Source: Pyrocephalus nanus (Eukaryota; Chordata; Aves; Passeriformes; Tyrannidae). From it: a stretch of 64,000 bases of DNA. Where the stretch lies: positions 3,908,001-3,972,000 of the forward strand of contig CM076264.1 in assembly GCA_038380795.1 (NCBI GenBank), read 5' to 3'. Positions 11,880 to 25,200 of this stretch are shown here, piece by piece (the stretch's first letter is position 1; each line of letters starts with the position of its first letter). The notes beneath the pieces are model-generated. The model saw only the letters and a list, made by a program, of their open reading frames with translations. It made no database searches and was not told the origin of the DNA. Position numbers and translations under genes: made by a program.

Positions 11880-12533
11880 GTGGGATCGGGCACCCTCAGC
11901 AAGTTTGCAGATGACACGACAGAAGGAAGGGATGCCATCCAAAGGGACCTGGACAAATTGGGAAGTGGGCCCACAAGAACATCATGAAGTTCAAGTCTGA
12001 GTGCAAGGTGGTGCATCTGAGTCCGAGCAATCCTAGACATGAGCACACACTGGGAGATGAACTCAGTGATTCTCCCCCTCTGCTCCCCCTCATGAGCCCC
12101 CCACCTGGAGCACTGCATCCAGCTCTGGGATCCTCAGCACAAGAGAGACGTGGGCCTGAGGAGGACCATGAAGAAGATCTGAGGGATGGAGCACCTTTCC
12201 TACAAGGACAGGCTGAGACTGCTGGAAAAGAGAGGGCTCTGGGGAGACCTCATTGCAGCCTCCCAGTACTAAAAGGAGGCTTATAAAAAAGGTGAGGGGG
12301 ACGACTTTCTACTCAGGCAGACAGTGATAGGGCAAGGGGGAGCAGTTTTAAGCTGAAAGACTAGAGATCTAGATTCCATGTTAGGAATAAATTCTTTACT
12401 CAGAGCATGGTGAGGTACTGGAACAGATTGCCCAGAAAAGCTGTGGAGGCTCCATCCTTGGAAGTGTTCAAGGCCAGGTTGGATGAGTCTCTGAGCAACT
12501 TGATCTAGTGGGTGACATCCCTGCCCATGGTGG
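11880..12533 (+). mobile_element. CR1 LINE fragment, C-terminal ORF2 to near 3' end, degenerate
   Basis: The plus strand encodes recognisable but broken CR1 reverse-transcriptase sequence. KFADDTTEGRDAIQRDLDK near 11,900 carries the FADDT catalytic-loop block, and a HCIQLWDPQHKRD segment lies near 12,112-12,150. The end is the CR1 tail motif ACTTGATCTAGTGGGTGACA with CCCTGCCCATGG near 12,500-12,531. Stops and frameshifts separate these blocks and some consensus segments are missing, so the copy cannot make protein. It is 5'-truncated and stops just short of the usual CR1 3' tail. It lies in opposite orientation to the copy at 8,020. Confidence 0.92.
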
Positions 12534-15500
12534 TTTTAACGTGCTTAAAAATAATTTTTGAAGCCTTTTGAAAAAGGAATGATGAGGAAGTATTGAATGG
12601 AGACAGAAACACTGATAAAAGTGAAGAATATGGAAGGAGATCGTAAAGGAGGCAAAGAGAGAAAGGATTAAAGATAGAAAACAAAATAAAATTAAAAAAA
12701 ACTAAATCCACACAACTCCCTCAAAAGATGGGATAAAAAATAGATTCACATATGCAAGGTTTTATGTAGGGTTGATGAAACTTAGACCTGATATTACTGG
12801 GAATAAGTCCAGTTGGACTAGTGGATTTGTACCTGATTACAACAGGGAAAAATGCAAAAATGTAGCTTTTTTTATTCTGACAATGTTCAGTGATTTATGA
12901 ACTAGTCTGTTTTCAGAAAGGAGTTGTCTCAGGGATTCACTGAGACTTCAGCTCCGAAGTGCCTATAGCATTTCAAGATTTAAACTTAATTTCAGAGGTG
13001 TTTGTCAATGAGGAGCTTAAGGTTCACGAAGCATTTGAACATCGATGCTTTTGAGAGCAATATCCATTAAATTTTCTAGAGACAATGCAATAACCAGGAA
13101 AGGATAACAACGGTTGTCTTGAACAAAAGGAATTTTTGCTTCCATTTACGAGTAAAGAGAAATAAAATGTTGGTCTTTATAGACAGGAATAAACCCTCAC
13201 CAAAACCGGCCACCATAAGGATGGAAGGAAGCCCAGGCGTCCTGTGCCTTTTCCTGCGCGGCTGGAGGCAGGAGCTGCGGGCTGTCGCTGGAATCGCCCT
13301 GCAGCAGCTGGCCGTGGGGACAGCCCTGCTGCATTCCAGAGCACAGCCCTTTGGCTGCCTGAAGGAACGGCCTCATTTGCTTTAATTTTACACCCGCTGT
13401 AAAATCAATCCCGAATCGTAATATCTAACCTATTATTGACACCTCATCCCGTGGGGAAGGGCCGGGGCTGACTGTTATAAGCAACCACTGATTTTGCCCA
13501 GGCCCTCAGGGCCTCCTGTTGTGGCTGAGGCGAATGTTGCTAATAAACGCCTCCTTCAAAGTGACTTTTCCAGCTGAATCGGAGGGATTCCAGTCACCCA
13601 TTTGATGGAACTTTAACCAGAAACGTGTTGGACAAATTAAATATGGGTTAGCCTCTTGCTCTGGACTGTATCAAGAGCCTATAAATGCAAAATGTTTGAG
13701 GCACAGAAGACCGTGCTCTGTAATTAACTATTGTAACTCTCCTCACAAATCAAAAGCAGCATAACCCTGCCGAGTTCAGGGTGTCAAGATGTGGGCACTG
13801 AAAGGGCTTAGAGAAGGAAGAAGAGGAAAGCAGAATAGGAGGAAGATGTAAACAAGATTTTGCATACAGTGTATTACTGTTAGCTAATCTCAGCAACCTT
13901 GAACTCACCTTGCAATGGACAAGTCACGAGCTTAACTACTTTTATTGCATGTATTCAGATTTGAGTCTGAATGTTTACCCTACTGGGAAAAAAAAAAAAT
14001 CTCTAGCTTACCCACTTGGAAAATAATGATGAGCTGGAAAGGTTTTGCCAACTATGTATAGTGATTTTATCTTCCTTTGGCTTGCTCCTGGGATATTAAA
14101 AATTTGGTTTAAAAGAGCTATTCATTGGGCTGTTTGACAAGTTGAAAATGGCACAGCTGGTATCAGCAAACATGACAAATAGGCAGTGTGGAATGTAGGA
14201 TTTTTTAGAGCAGATATCAGATAGCTTTTTTAGGTCCTTAAGAGTTTGGTGCTTCAAAACAGGGTTTTTCAAGTAAAGACAGATTAAGGATTTGATGAAC
14301 AGATACTGAGCCTTATATTTTAGTCTGGACCAAAATATCATTTTAATCCAAGTGCAGTGAAGCATTTGAAAACATGTTTATTGAAGAACTGTCTTAAATT
14401 CTGTCTCAAAGTTAATTGTAAATGTGCTATAATTCTTCATCCCTCTCTTTCCAGCATTTGATGTTGTTGATCTTAAGTTAATCATAAGTCATTAGTTATG
14501 ATCAGATTTCTTGGAAAACCTGGGAGAGTGCAGTTTTCAGTGACACTCATGCATTCGTATTTCATCAGTGATAAACTTGAAATAAGTGAGACTTAAATTT
14601 AAGCTGTTATGCCATGATACTGTTTGCATAGAAAAGGCTGTTTATCAAAGCAGATACCTCTTAGCTTATGTATTAAAGTATTTAAAATTAAATACTTTAC
14701 TTACCTTACTGCTCACAGCAGTAAGGAGAGAAGGACAGAATAATTTGCTTTTTGCATAAGAATAATGACACTTATTTCATCTTGTCCTTCCCTCTTGGAG
14801 TGTATGGAGAGAGGGTAAGTGGTTTCCCCTCCTCCTCAATCTAAAACTGCTTCTTATTACTTGTGATGCTTATAATACCAGGATATTGGTAAAGGGCTTC
14901 CATATCTTGGCCAGAAAATCATAGGCAGTAAATACATGTGTGTGTGATGTGTGCAAGTGAATCTGGTGTATAAATACAGGAGGCAGGAGGATAATCAAAT
15001 GCTCTTTCTCTATTAGACAAAATTTAGATTTTTAATACCACATTTAGGAATACATCTAGGAGTGATAAGTGTAAAACCAAGAGGTGGTTTTCCCAAGTTC
15101 TGTGGATTGCAAGGCAGGACTTCTGCTGAAAACACTGCTGTCAGCTCCCTTGCCTCGTGTTCTCAGACACCCTGGTTGTTAGCACTGATAACAAATGCTA
15201 ATCCCAGTGAACAGAGCTAGGAGAAAAAGCAGCTGAGGAAAGGCAGTTCCTTTGGAAACTTATCTGAATCTTCTGAAATGTTCCTGGAAAGAGACTGGGA
15301 CCCTGACGTGGGTCAGGTATTGCACTGGTAGCTCTTGCAAGGCAGGGAGTAGTGAGGTCCTGTGTTCCTCCATCTGCCCTCTTCACATCTCAGGCTCACA
15401 GCTAATTAATCAGTGGTGATTTCCAGATGGCCTTCCAGATCAGCCTAGGGCTGTGCAAACTTCAGCAAGGAAGCATGACAGATCTCCATTATAGCTTCTC

Positions 15501-16200
15501 TGCTGAAAGAAACACAATGTAGGGGTTCCTACTGTCTTCAAAAGGCTGGAAAACCAGGAGCTGTAGCTTCAGAGAGCACAACACAGTGTTCAAACTCGAG
15601 CACAACTGATGTTTGGCATGAAACACTTTTCTGTAATGTGCAGACTTTCATAAATAAGCTTTTCTAATTCAATTTCATAACAGTGCTAGAAAACTTTTAA
15701 TATTTCTTTTTTTCCCTGCACTGCATCAAGGATAATTTTGGAACAGGAAACTACTTGTAGTTCTGAGGTTGCTTTGGTAATTGATTACTATGGTTGAATC
15801 ACGAGTGTGATGGAATGTTGTTAACAAGTGAAAAGGCTTCAGTACAGTTCTAATTATTTGCAAACTGAACGTTTGCATCTGAAAACTTTAACTTCACCCA
15901 AGTATTTGAAGAACATCTACTGCTCTAAGGAATATTGTCAAGTGTGGCACTACTACACTTGGTGGACATTGCAGATAAATGTGTTTTGATGTGTATTGTC
16001 CAGAAACTAGAAATATTCCTGAACGCTGTGTTGTATTTTCCATCACTGTTCTGTTTGATACTACCCATAGAAGGTGTTGGTGCAAACATTGTTTTTTTTT
16101 AAGCTTGCAAAAGGATGGGGTTTTTTTATACTGGAATCATTAAGCTGATCTTCAGGTGGTTTTAGAAGATACCTGATTTTCCATTGTCGTGCAAAGTATC
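12534..16200. other. Intergenic DNA with one GC-richer, CpG-containing island
   Basis: Mostly AT-rich, with no recognised gene. The segment at about 13,200-13,760 stands out by its higher GC and scattered CpGs and is described separately. A poly-A run lies at about 13,988-13,999. Confidence 0.5.
13200..13760. promoter_or_regulatory. Candidate conserved regulatory element
   Basis: This block is richer in GC and CpG than its surroundings. It holds a perfect inverted repeat TTTTACA-CCCGC-TGTAAAA at 13,386-13,404, an AATCAAT motif beside it, and a GTAATTAAC homeodomain-type site near 13,720. Such a mixture is common in developmental enhancers placed in gene-poor intervals. Only alignment to other birds, reptiles and mammals would show constraint, so this remains a guess from composition and motifs. 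Confidence 0.22.
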
Positions 16201-19200
16201 ATAAGACACCCAGTTCTGTGCCTCTCTTAGTGCAGGTGAAAAAGAAAGGATTCTTAATAAGAAACTGTTTAACAATTGTCGTTCAAATGATGGTGCTAAA
16301 TCCAGCTTTTATTAAACTCACCACCATGGAAAATTTAGGTGAGATTGTGACGGGGGTTGTTTATTATGAGAATAAGGGTTTGTGTGAGCTTGTTTTTGAA
16401 AATGAGATGTGGGGGATGCGAACTCCCACAGATGTGACATTGAACAGAATGTTTGCACAAGCCCTTGCAAAGGAAAACACCAACTCTGAGCAGCTACACT
16501 GCATAGTCTGAATATTTCTACGATTTTCCTGTGTTTGTTATTTTTTTTTCATTCATTGACTCTTAGGGGCCTTCATTTGCTGCATAATATGGTTATGAGG
16601 AGATGGGAAATGGAGGGGGGGGAGTCTGGAGAGCGGGTGATAATAAGCATTTTAAGTTGAGTTTTATCTGGTGGGAAACCCAAAACTCTTTTTAAAAAGT
16701 CTTGATTTTCCTCTGGATTTTTGGTATATGTTTTCTGAAATATCTGTCCATTTTGGACCTAAATAACATGTTTCATTTGAGGAATAAAAGTTGGTTCCTT
16801 ATGGTCTCGCAGCTGTCTGAGGAACTATTACAGATTATGAACTGTTTATGCATTTTGTGACAGCTGGCAGGACTGCTCCTCAAAACCAGCAATAATAACC
16901 AAGTGCTGGTTTATTTAAATTGATATGTGCACATATTTTACTGTTGTGCTGGCCTGTCTCTGTTATTACTTGCTGTCCACCACAGTTGTTAGTAAGAATA
17001 TAACAATGAATTCATGGAAACCTAATATTTCTTTTGCATGCTGAAGAATATTAAAAAAAGAAACACTGTCTTGGCAGATAATACTTATCTGATGGGAATT
17101 TCTAAAACATGTACTATTAATGTAGCCTTTTCCTGAAATGATAAATACCTAAATGTTTAAATGGGTGAGCAAGAGGAGGCAGAGCTGCCCTTGGACTTAT
17201 TGTGGTGCAACTAGAATTTTGTTTCATTTCCTCAGTGAGTAGAAAACAACAGAATTTGAATTTCTTTGTCTCCCTGCTCTTTGTTCAGTAACTCTTAGGT
17301 CAACACAACTGAGGCAGGAAGATTAGAGCTACAGAACAGTGGAACGTACCAGACAGTGATATTTTAATCTTGCTTGTCCTGAAGAATCAAATCAAGAAAA
17401 TACTGTTCTGAACATATAATAATCCAGGACAGTGAGTGTGCATAACGAGAGTACATTAGCATAACTAATTACAAAATGCTGTAGCATCTTTCTGAGCTTT
17501 TCATCTGTGGATGGATTTGATGTAATGGATGGCTAAGACTGCAAATTCTGGTTGACTGGACTTACAGAACAGCTTCTGTCCCTCAGAAGGGACACAATGA
17601 GCACTCCCATAAGCTGCAATTGTTCTCATTGTAGTATTTGTAGAGAGGAAGAAACTTCCCCAGTTTTCTTTTTCTGTTTCCTCTCTTACTGGTTTTGCAA
17701 ATGACATATTACTGTGATTTCTAGAAGGAGGCAGAGTATGAGCCTAAGCAAATATTTTAGTCTGTGACATGAAGGACAAACATGACCACACAACCTGAGG
17801 TAAATAGGTTCTGATCTGTAGAAAGGGGTAGAAGAGAATGATGCCTGGCATGCTCATGGATTTTCCTATGGCACAATCAATGATGCGTTTATCTGTTTAT
17901 TTTGAGGCCACAGAGTTTAGCTGGATTGAAGCAAATTACAAAGATTTTTTTAACCTTTTTTTTTTTTTTCCCTCTCCAATTCCCGCCTCCTCTTCTGTGG
18001 GCTTTTGTGCCTCTGATTTCCATTTCTTCTCCTTCTACAACTTTGGATGATCTCTCAGCAAGGAAATTCAGTGTTTCCTCTAGTCCAGACTGAAATCTTT
18101 GTCATTCTCCGTTGGCTTCTATTCTTGAATGCCTTACTGTCAACTTGGCTCAGTCCTCATAAATTTCCAGACAAGCACCTTGCACTGTCTTCTAAGTTGT
18201 CCTTCATGTTTAGAAGTAGCTCCCCATGAGTTAGCAAAGGCACTTAAAAACTGTCCTTCAGCCTCTGACATTTCTGCTTTGTCATGAGGTCCACAGAAAT
18301 ACTGAAAGCAACTTATGTAGATGATGTGCCTAAATAATTGATCATCCTAATTGTTTTTGTTGTAGTTTTATATATTTGTCTCTGTTTGGGGGCAGCAGCT
18401 GTATATTCATATTTGTTTAGGAAACAATTTGGAGTCCCCTCAGCCATACAAATAATTTTAATAATAAAAACGTTTTAGAATTAAGTTGTTGATTAAAGGC
18501 AACATAGGGTATCACGTGAATGATAAAAAATGGAGACATTTATTTTCATCTGTGCAGAAGTTCAGTACAATCTGGACTCCTTCTATATTCCACATGACTC
18601 TATGCTTTTATTTATGTTAGCTCTCATTGGATACCCTCTGCTTTTCCTCCACTCTTACATTGGCTAAAGTTGGAGGGAATACTCTCTGGGGGTCACAGTG
18701 TATTGCTTTCAAGTTCTCTACTAATGGCTTTCACTTCCCTTTCGTAGTGTTTTAATACATTGGCTTGACTGTACCTCTGTTTTTCCTTAAGCCTCTTAAA
18801 GAAATGGCTGCCTTAGTCTTCTTGTTAAATTTCTAAGCCAGTTGGACAATGAACTTTGCCAGATCTTCCTGGCTGATTTATTGAACTGAAATCTCCCCGT
18901 CCTCCAGGGCATGCACTCTGATTTTTATGTATAATAACCTTATTTACATTGCTCTTTCTTACTCCTGGCCAAGGAACCCTCCTATTCTCCCAAATGGAGT
19001 ACTATGAGTGCTGGAGCACAGTGCATCATTTTTAGTTGGCTGGCCTTTTGGAGATCTAGGAGTTGCTAATCACAAGGGTTTCCTGAGTGCTTAACAAACA
19101 CACATCTGCCCTTTGGACTCCTTTGACTGACAAAGAGCTGCTCCACTAAATGCATCTGGGTTTCCTCCATCTGCACGAGATTATTCCCGATGAAGTTTCT

Positions 19201-22200
19201 GTATTTTTCTCATCTACTTCATTTCAGCAAAAATGGAATGTGAAAGGAAGTGAAATTTGTTGCATTAGCCTAACAGCTCAGTTGTTACAAGTGACATAAT
19301 AAAGAACAGTGCTCTTCAAGGAAGGAAAGTCAGCTTGGATCCAGAAACATGGGCTGTTGAAGTCAGGCACAGCACTGGTGGTTAAACCAGCGCCTGAAAC
19401 TGTAACTAAAAGAAAACACCATTTTACAATAAATCCAGCCTAGGGGACTACTGTGTTCCTACTCTATAACCCTTATCACAGGCTTCTCTGTAGGCTTCAG
19501 CTCTTTTAAAATCCCCTTTGCCCCATCTTTTTTTTTTTTTTAAAGGGATAATAATTATAAAATTACTTTGCTGCAGAAGCAAAGATCTGCTACCAGAATC
19601 CTGGAAAACCTCTTTTACCTGGGAAAACTTAGCTTTTGGCAGTGTATCTACCTCTAGTACCAACAGGAACAGGGGGAGAAGAAGAAATAGGGTAAAAGGA
19701 AGTGCTGGCAAAGAATGATGTGATTTTTTGGATTTTCTGTGAAGAAATGATACAATGAATAAAATCATCAGCACTTAAGTGGGAAACTATAACAACCCCC
19801 TTTTTGGGGGATAGGTGATTAAATGGGTGTGGGTGGGGAAAAGTGGCTGAGGTGCAAATTGCTGATTAGAACAGCTAACTGTGCTATGTTCATGAGAGCC
19901 AAACCAAGACATCAGAGTTAGGTAAATAATTAATCCATTCCTCCTTGCACATCTTGATCAACCTTCTACAGCATTTGATGATCTAACTTGGCTTTGAGGA
20001 ACTTTAGACAACTCTTCTAATGCTTTTCAATCTGCTTATTTCTAGCTTTTTCAGCCAATGGCAAGTACTTCTATTTGTCTCCAAAATCTGCAGCTTTTAT
20101 GTGCTTCCAAATCTGTTTCCACCATAGATACACTCTTAAAGTCTCTCACATGAAATAAGAAGTCATCTTTCATTCTTAGTAGGTTGTCAGCTTAAAGGCA
20201 CTAAAACAGTTCAGGAGATCCAGGCATATAGTGTCCTCACAAATATACTGGGGGCAACATGAGCTTAATTTGTGTATTGTCCATGATCTCTGAAAATTCA
20301 ACAGCAAAAATTCTCTAATGTGTCTAATAAGCAATAGCAGGGAAGGCTGAATTTTATGCAAAATGTAATGAGGGGCTTTTAAGCCTCAGCACTGTAAACG
20401 ACAGACAGCTCAGCTGGCAAATACTAAAAAATATTGAAAGTTTGGACAACAAAAACATTCCCAAATCTAGTCTAGTCTTTCACTGTTTGCAGAGCCCATC
20501 TCCCTTCACGGGTTACAAGTTTATTGCTGTATTGTCATGAGGATTAGCATAATCTTGCATCGAGCCCTAAACTTTATGAATAATAGCAGAAATCTTATTT
20601 GCAACTGACAACAGGCATTTGCAGCTCAGGCTGAGGCTGTTTGGGCTTAACAAACAGCAAGGGAGATCTTGCCTTTCAGCAGGTACGGCTCTGGATGCTC
20701 TTGGCTGTGCAACATGAAGGGTGCACAGTGATGAGTCAGGTTTATCCATAATGCAGCAATGTCTGCCTCAAAATCAGCTGTGAGGTGAAGGATTGCAAGG
20801 AGTGCTGTGTGCAGCACTGGGGTCACAGGTACAGCTATTCCAGTGTCACTCTTTGGGCAGAAATTCAGCAAATAGCTTATTGCTGGGGTGTGGATCAGAT
20901 TCCACGTGGAAGTACATCTGATCACATAAAAGGACAGTATGACTCTAGGTTTCATGTTTTAGGTGGTTTTATCTTATTATGTGAACTTCTCATAACCTTT
21001 TGGGAACAGTAACAGTCCTGTCCAGGTTTCAAGACCTGCTCTGTTTCTCCCCTTGTAAAGAAGAAGAGTAAAAAAATGTAGTCTTTGGTATTCATATTGC
21101 AATTCTCATATTAACATCCTCAATAATTTTATGGCAAGAGTTTTAAGGAGTCACTTGAGATATCGTATATATTTGCTCTTTAGTCAAAAACTCTGCCTTT
21201 TCTAGTAAAAGGATACCCTGATGTTGTTTTATTGATCTTCTTCCTCGCATTTGGTTAGGTGGTGAACCTGTGTACTTTGTGGTTGAACATCTGGGGCAGC
21301 GTTTACGATGAGAAAGCCATAAATTTGACTTTTTATTAGCTGCCCCTGGTTGCAAACAGATCCTCATCTGAAGATCTAACCTGCCTAGGTCAGAGACACA
21401 TAAATATTTTGGCAAGATTTGCTATCTCACGTTACTTCCAGTTTTCAATCCCCCTCCTCACCCCTCCAAATATTCGAGCCATTCCAAACTTCCACCCTCT
21501 TTTATTGTATGATCCCCACTGGGCCCCACTGTAATTTGCTTACAGGTCGTGGACTTCCCCTCTCCAGTTTTTTTCTGTTAGTATCTGCCATGTTGTGTGG
21601 AGCAGAGCTCACTACAGAAGGGGCTGTGTTACCACAACTCCAAAATTCGACACCAAAGGATGTTTTTTGGTTGCTTAACGGACAGGGCGAATTTGGCATC
21701 ACAAATACTGATCATTTGATCAAGGCCAGCTCTCTGCCAGCCCTGAAGGATGTGGCAGGGTACTTTATCCAAGCAATTCTCCTGTAAGGTCAGGAGGTAT
21801 GACAGGCTTCTTACAGAAACACAACCCCATGTTCATCATGTTTCAGGCCAGCGTGGGTAAGAACTGTAAATTCTTAAACCAATTACAAAAGAAGTGACTT
21901 GTGTAATTCCTGACACTAAGGACTGGCTCGCTGGCAGCCCACACTGCTTGCTGGCTTTCAAGATTGAGTAACTTCTCTTCAGCCAACAATTCCCATGGTT
22001 CTCAGAGCCATTCTCATGCCATTAATCTACTCTAATAGGAGCAAACCCAAACCCCCCTTACTCCCTAAGAGCTGTTGGACCAATATGTCATCCCATCTGG
22101 CCTTTTTCTTAGCACAGAATTCCCAAGGTAGTACCACCCTGACTGAAGGATGGAAGCATAATTCTTTCCAAGTACACAGCAGTACCAAAAATATGCCCTC

Positions 22201-25200
22201 CCTCTATCACTGTCTTACTGTGTGTGTTGTGATAACATTGCTTTCAAATTTTCAGTGTCTATACCATATTTTTAAAATGTGGTTTTTATCTAGTTTGAGT
22301 AGTAGAGAGTGTCCTGAAAATTTATTGGAGGCCTATAATTTCCTTCATACCTGGCTGAGGTTGCCAGATGGTTCAAAGTGAAAGCTAAAACTATGGGTAG
22401 AGAATTCTAATGTTTCCACGGGTGTTTCTGGTGAAGCGATGCAGCACGAAGTGTATGATCCGAAAAGATCCCCTGTGTCAGAAGCACTACATTAGCAGTC
22501 CCACGTGCATGAATTCAGAGAAGAGGAATGTCTGAAATGTGTTGTATCACTGCGGTCCAGCCTGAGAATCCTTTCGTTAATGGCAAAGGAATCACGGTTT
22601 TCTCAGCTCTGTAATCCTCTGAGGGAGATCTGGGAAGTGTAAGTTGCACAGCCCAGCAAGGCCATTCTGTTGTCATGGTCAGGTGAAACCCAGAGATTGG
22701 AAATTGGGAGAATTGGCTTTTGCCAAGTTGCACCCACTGACACCAGGACTGAATTTGTCCTAAACTGATGTTTATGAATTCAGAAGCTTCCAGTTATGGT
22801 ACTTGGATCCAAATTTGGAATGGCTATGGGCATGATTGGGTTGGGGTTAAATAATTTTGCACCTCTGGACTGTGTTATTACTTAGGGCCTGCAAAGAAAA
22901 TGCAAGTAATTCAGAGTTCAAATTTTTCAGTTGAAATATTTCCCTACTTTTGTTTTAGGGTTCAATATTAAGAATATTGAGTATGTCTTTAAGTGTGGTG
23001 GTCTAAGCACTTGATATTTTCTTCTTCTCAAAACCCAGTGTCTATTCATTGCTTTCTCCAGAGAAAAATGTCTAGAGGTTAGTAACAGTTGATGTTTTAA
23101 AGGGGATACTTTTTAAGGACATAAATTTGAGGATTTTGGTAGGTTTGTTGTTACTAGATTTGAGGATATTGCAGCTTGCTTTGTGTTGTTTTGAAGGACA
23201 CTGTGAGTTCAGATTTCTTTATTATTATAATCATCCGAGGCAGAATTTCTGATTGCCACATTTTGTCCAAATGCTGCTTTTAGTTTTTATTTTGTTTCAG
23301 TTTCTTTTTTGCATAAATTAAGTGACACATCTCTGGTCTGTTCGTGTAACCTACAGCTTTGCACACTTACAAATCCAACCCTAAGGAATTTAAGTAGGCC
23401 AGACTAGGAGAGTACAGCCCGGCAGAAGAGGACACACACCTTGCTTTTCCTGTGGTCTGACAGGATCTCCATTCCGGTGATTTGCACTGTGGAGCATGGA
23501 CAAAGATTTCATCTTCCTCCTGTGCACAGGGGTTACTGGTGATGCAGTGCTGGCTCCTTGGCTGATTGAGCCTAATGTGCCTTTTATAGGATATGGTCTA
23601 TAAACCCCAAACACAGCACCAATCAAGATCAATTTTATTTCCTTTTCCCTGTCTTCCCACTGATATCCAGAGCCTAAGTAGTACATGTGGAACTTGTTCT
23701 TGCATGTCCCAGAAATTGGGACTGTTGCCAGTATGGAAAGAGTAACAAGCAGATTTTGTGTCAGGCTAATTTGGGTTTCAATTTTATTTTAGTCCATACA
23801 AAGTGAGAATTGTATTCAGCCATCCAAAGGAGTTACTGGGATACAAAAAGATGGGAGATCAAGAATCGCTGTTCATTCAGCCAGCCATGATAGGTGTACA
23901 TAGGCAGTATTTAAAAGTAATTTATTTGTTCTCTGCTATAAAACACTGTAATAACAAACCTCTCTGAAGTGACATCTGTGCATGATGAATTGCATCCGAT
24001 GGTTTCCACAGGTAGATGCGTAGCTGTGTCTTCTCTGCTCTTTGGAGATTTGGAGTGTATTAACTTTATGAACTCCATGGGAAAATGATTGCTTTTTAGA
24101 GGGATTATTCAATTACCCACTTTAGGCACAATGCAATAAATCTTAGGTTGCACTAAAGCCAGGCATTAATCAGCAGAGCCTGCAAGCACGATGGCTCTGT
24201 TCTCCTGGATGTCCAGCAGGCTTAAGGCAGCATTCATTGTCCTCAGTTCATTCCTCACAGGTACAGCTGATCAATTATTATTATTTGGCTTTACTAACCT
24301 CTGTCTTCATCTTCTGAATTTGCTATAACCCTTATGCATTTCGATTATACTTTAAACCCTGTTTCCATTTTAAATGAGGTTGATATATACATACAGGCAA
24401 AGGCAAAACGTAATCAATTTTCCCCAAAGCTCGTGCACTTTGAAAATGTTTAGGAGCCATTTTCAATAGTTTTCTAAAAATATGTTTAGTACAAATCTTC
24501 TCTGTTTGAATAATTGGTTTTCACTCGTGGCAAAATTTTGTGAAACTCAACTTTGGTACTTTTCAGTAAACTTAAAAACCAGGTACAAGCTGCCATTTGT
24601 TCCATTTCATTTTCACCCGAAATTTTAATCACCAAATATAATCCCTTATTGTTTATGGTTTCCTTGTTAAAGCATGGAGGAACTATTCTGTCTAGAAAGG
24701 GAGAACAGAACACTTAGAAAGGCAAGAATAACCGAATTGTTTTCTAAGCTGAGCCTTCGTGTGAGGTTTTATTTTTGCATTCATATCTTTTGCTCAGCTA
24801 AGAACATTCCTGGCAGTTACAGTGGGATGGCTGGGCCCTGCTCGGTGTCTGTGTGCTGAAGAATTGCTTGCAAAGTCAGTGCAAGCAACTTTTTTGTTTA
24901 TTTGTACTGGTTATCTTACCGACCGGAGAGATCCGATTACATTGTATCATTGCACTCTGATGAATGTCAACAGTAAGGAGAAACTAAGAAAATGTTTTTC
25001 GAGGATGTAAGTTAAAGCCGTTTGGGTGATGAAAAAAGTTGAAATATTCACAGTGTAAGAAGAAATTAGGGTGTATTTCCTTGAGTACTGTATCTTTTCT
25101 TGCTCTTGCAGTCCAGGCACTTTGAGTCTCTGTTCAGTAGGTGGTGCCAGAGTCAAAGTAACCTCCCTTGCCTCTCTGAAACACACTTTCAGTGTTTGCC

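Noticed and set aside
11295..11942. 215-codon open frame on the minus strand
   Set aside because: It begins antisense to the CR1 copy and resembles no known protein. Its length is possible by chance, and it lacks any supporting signal.
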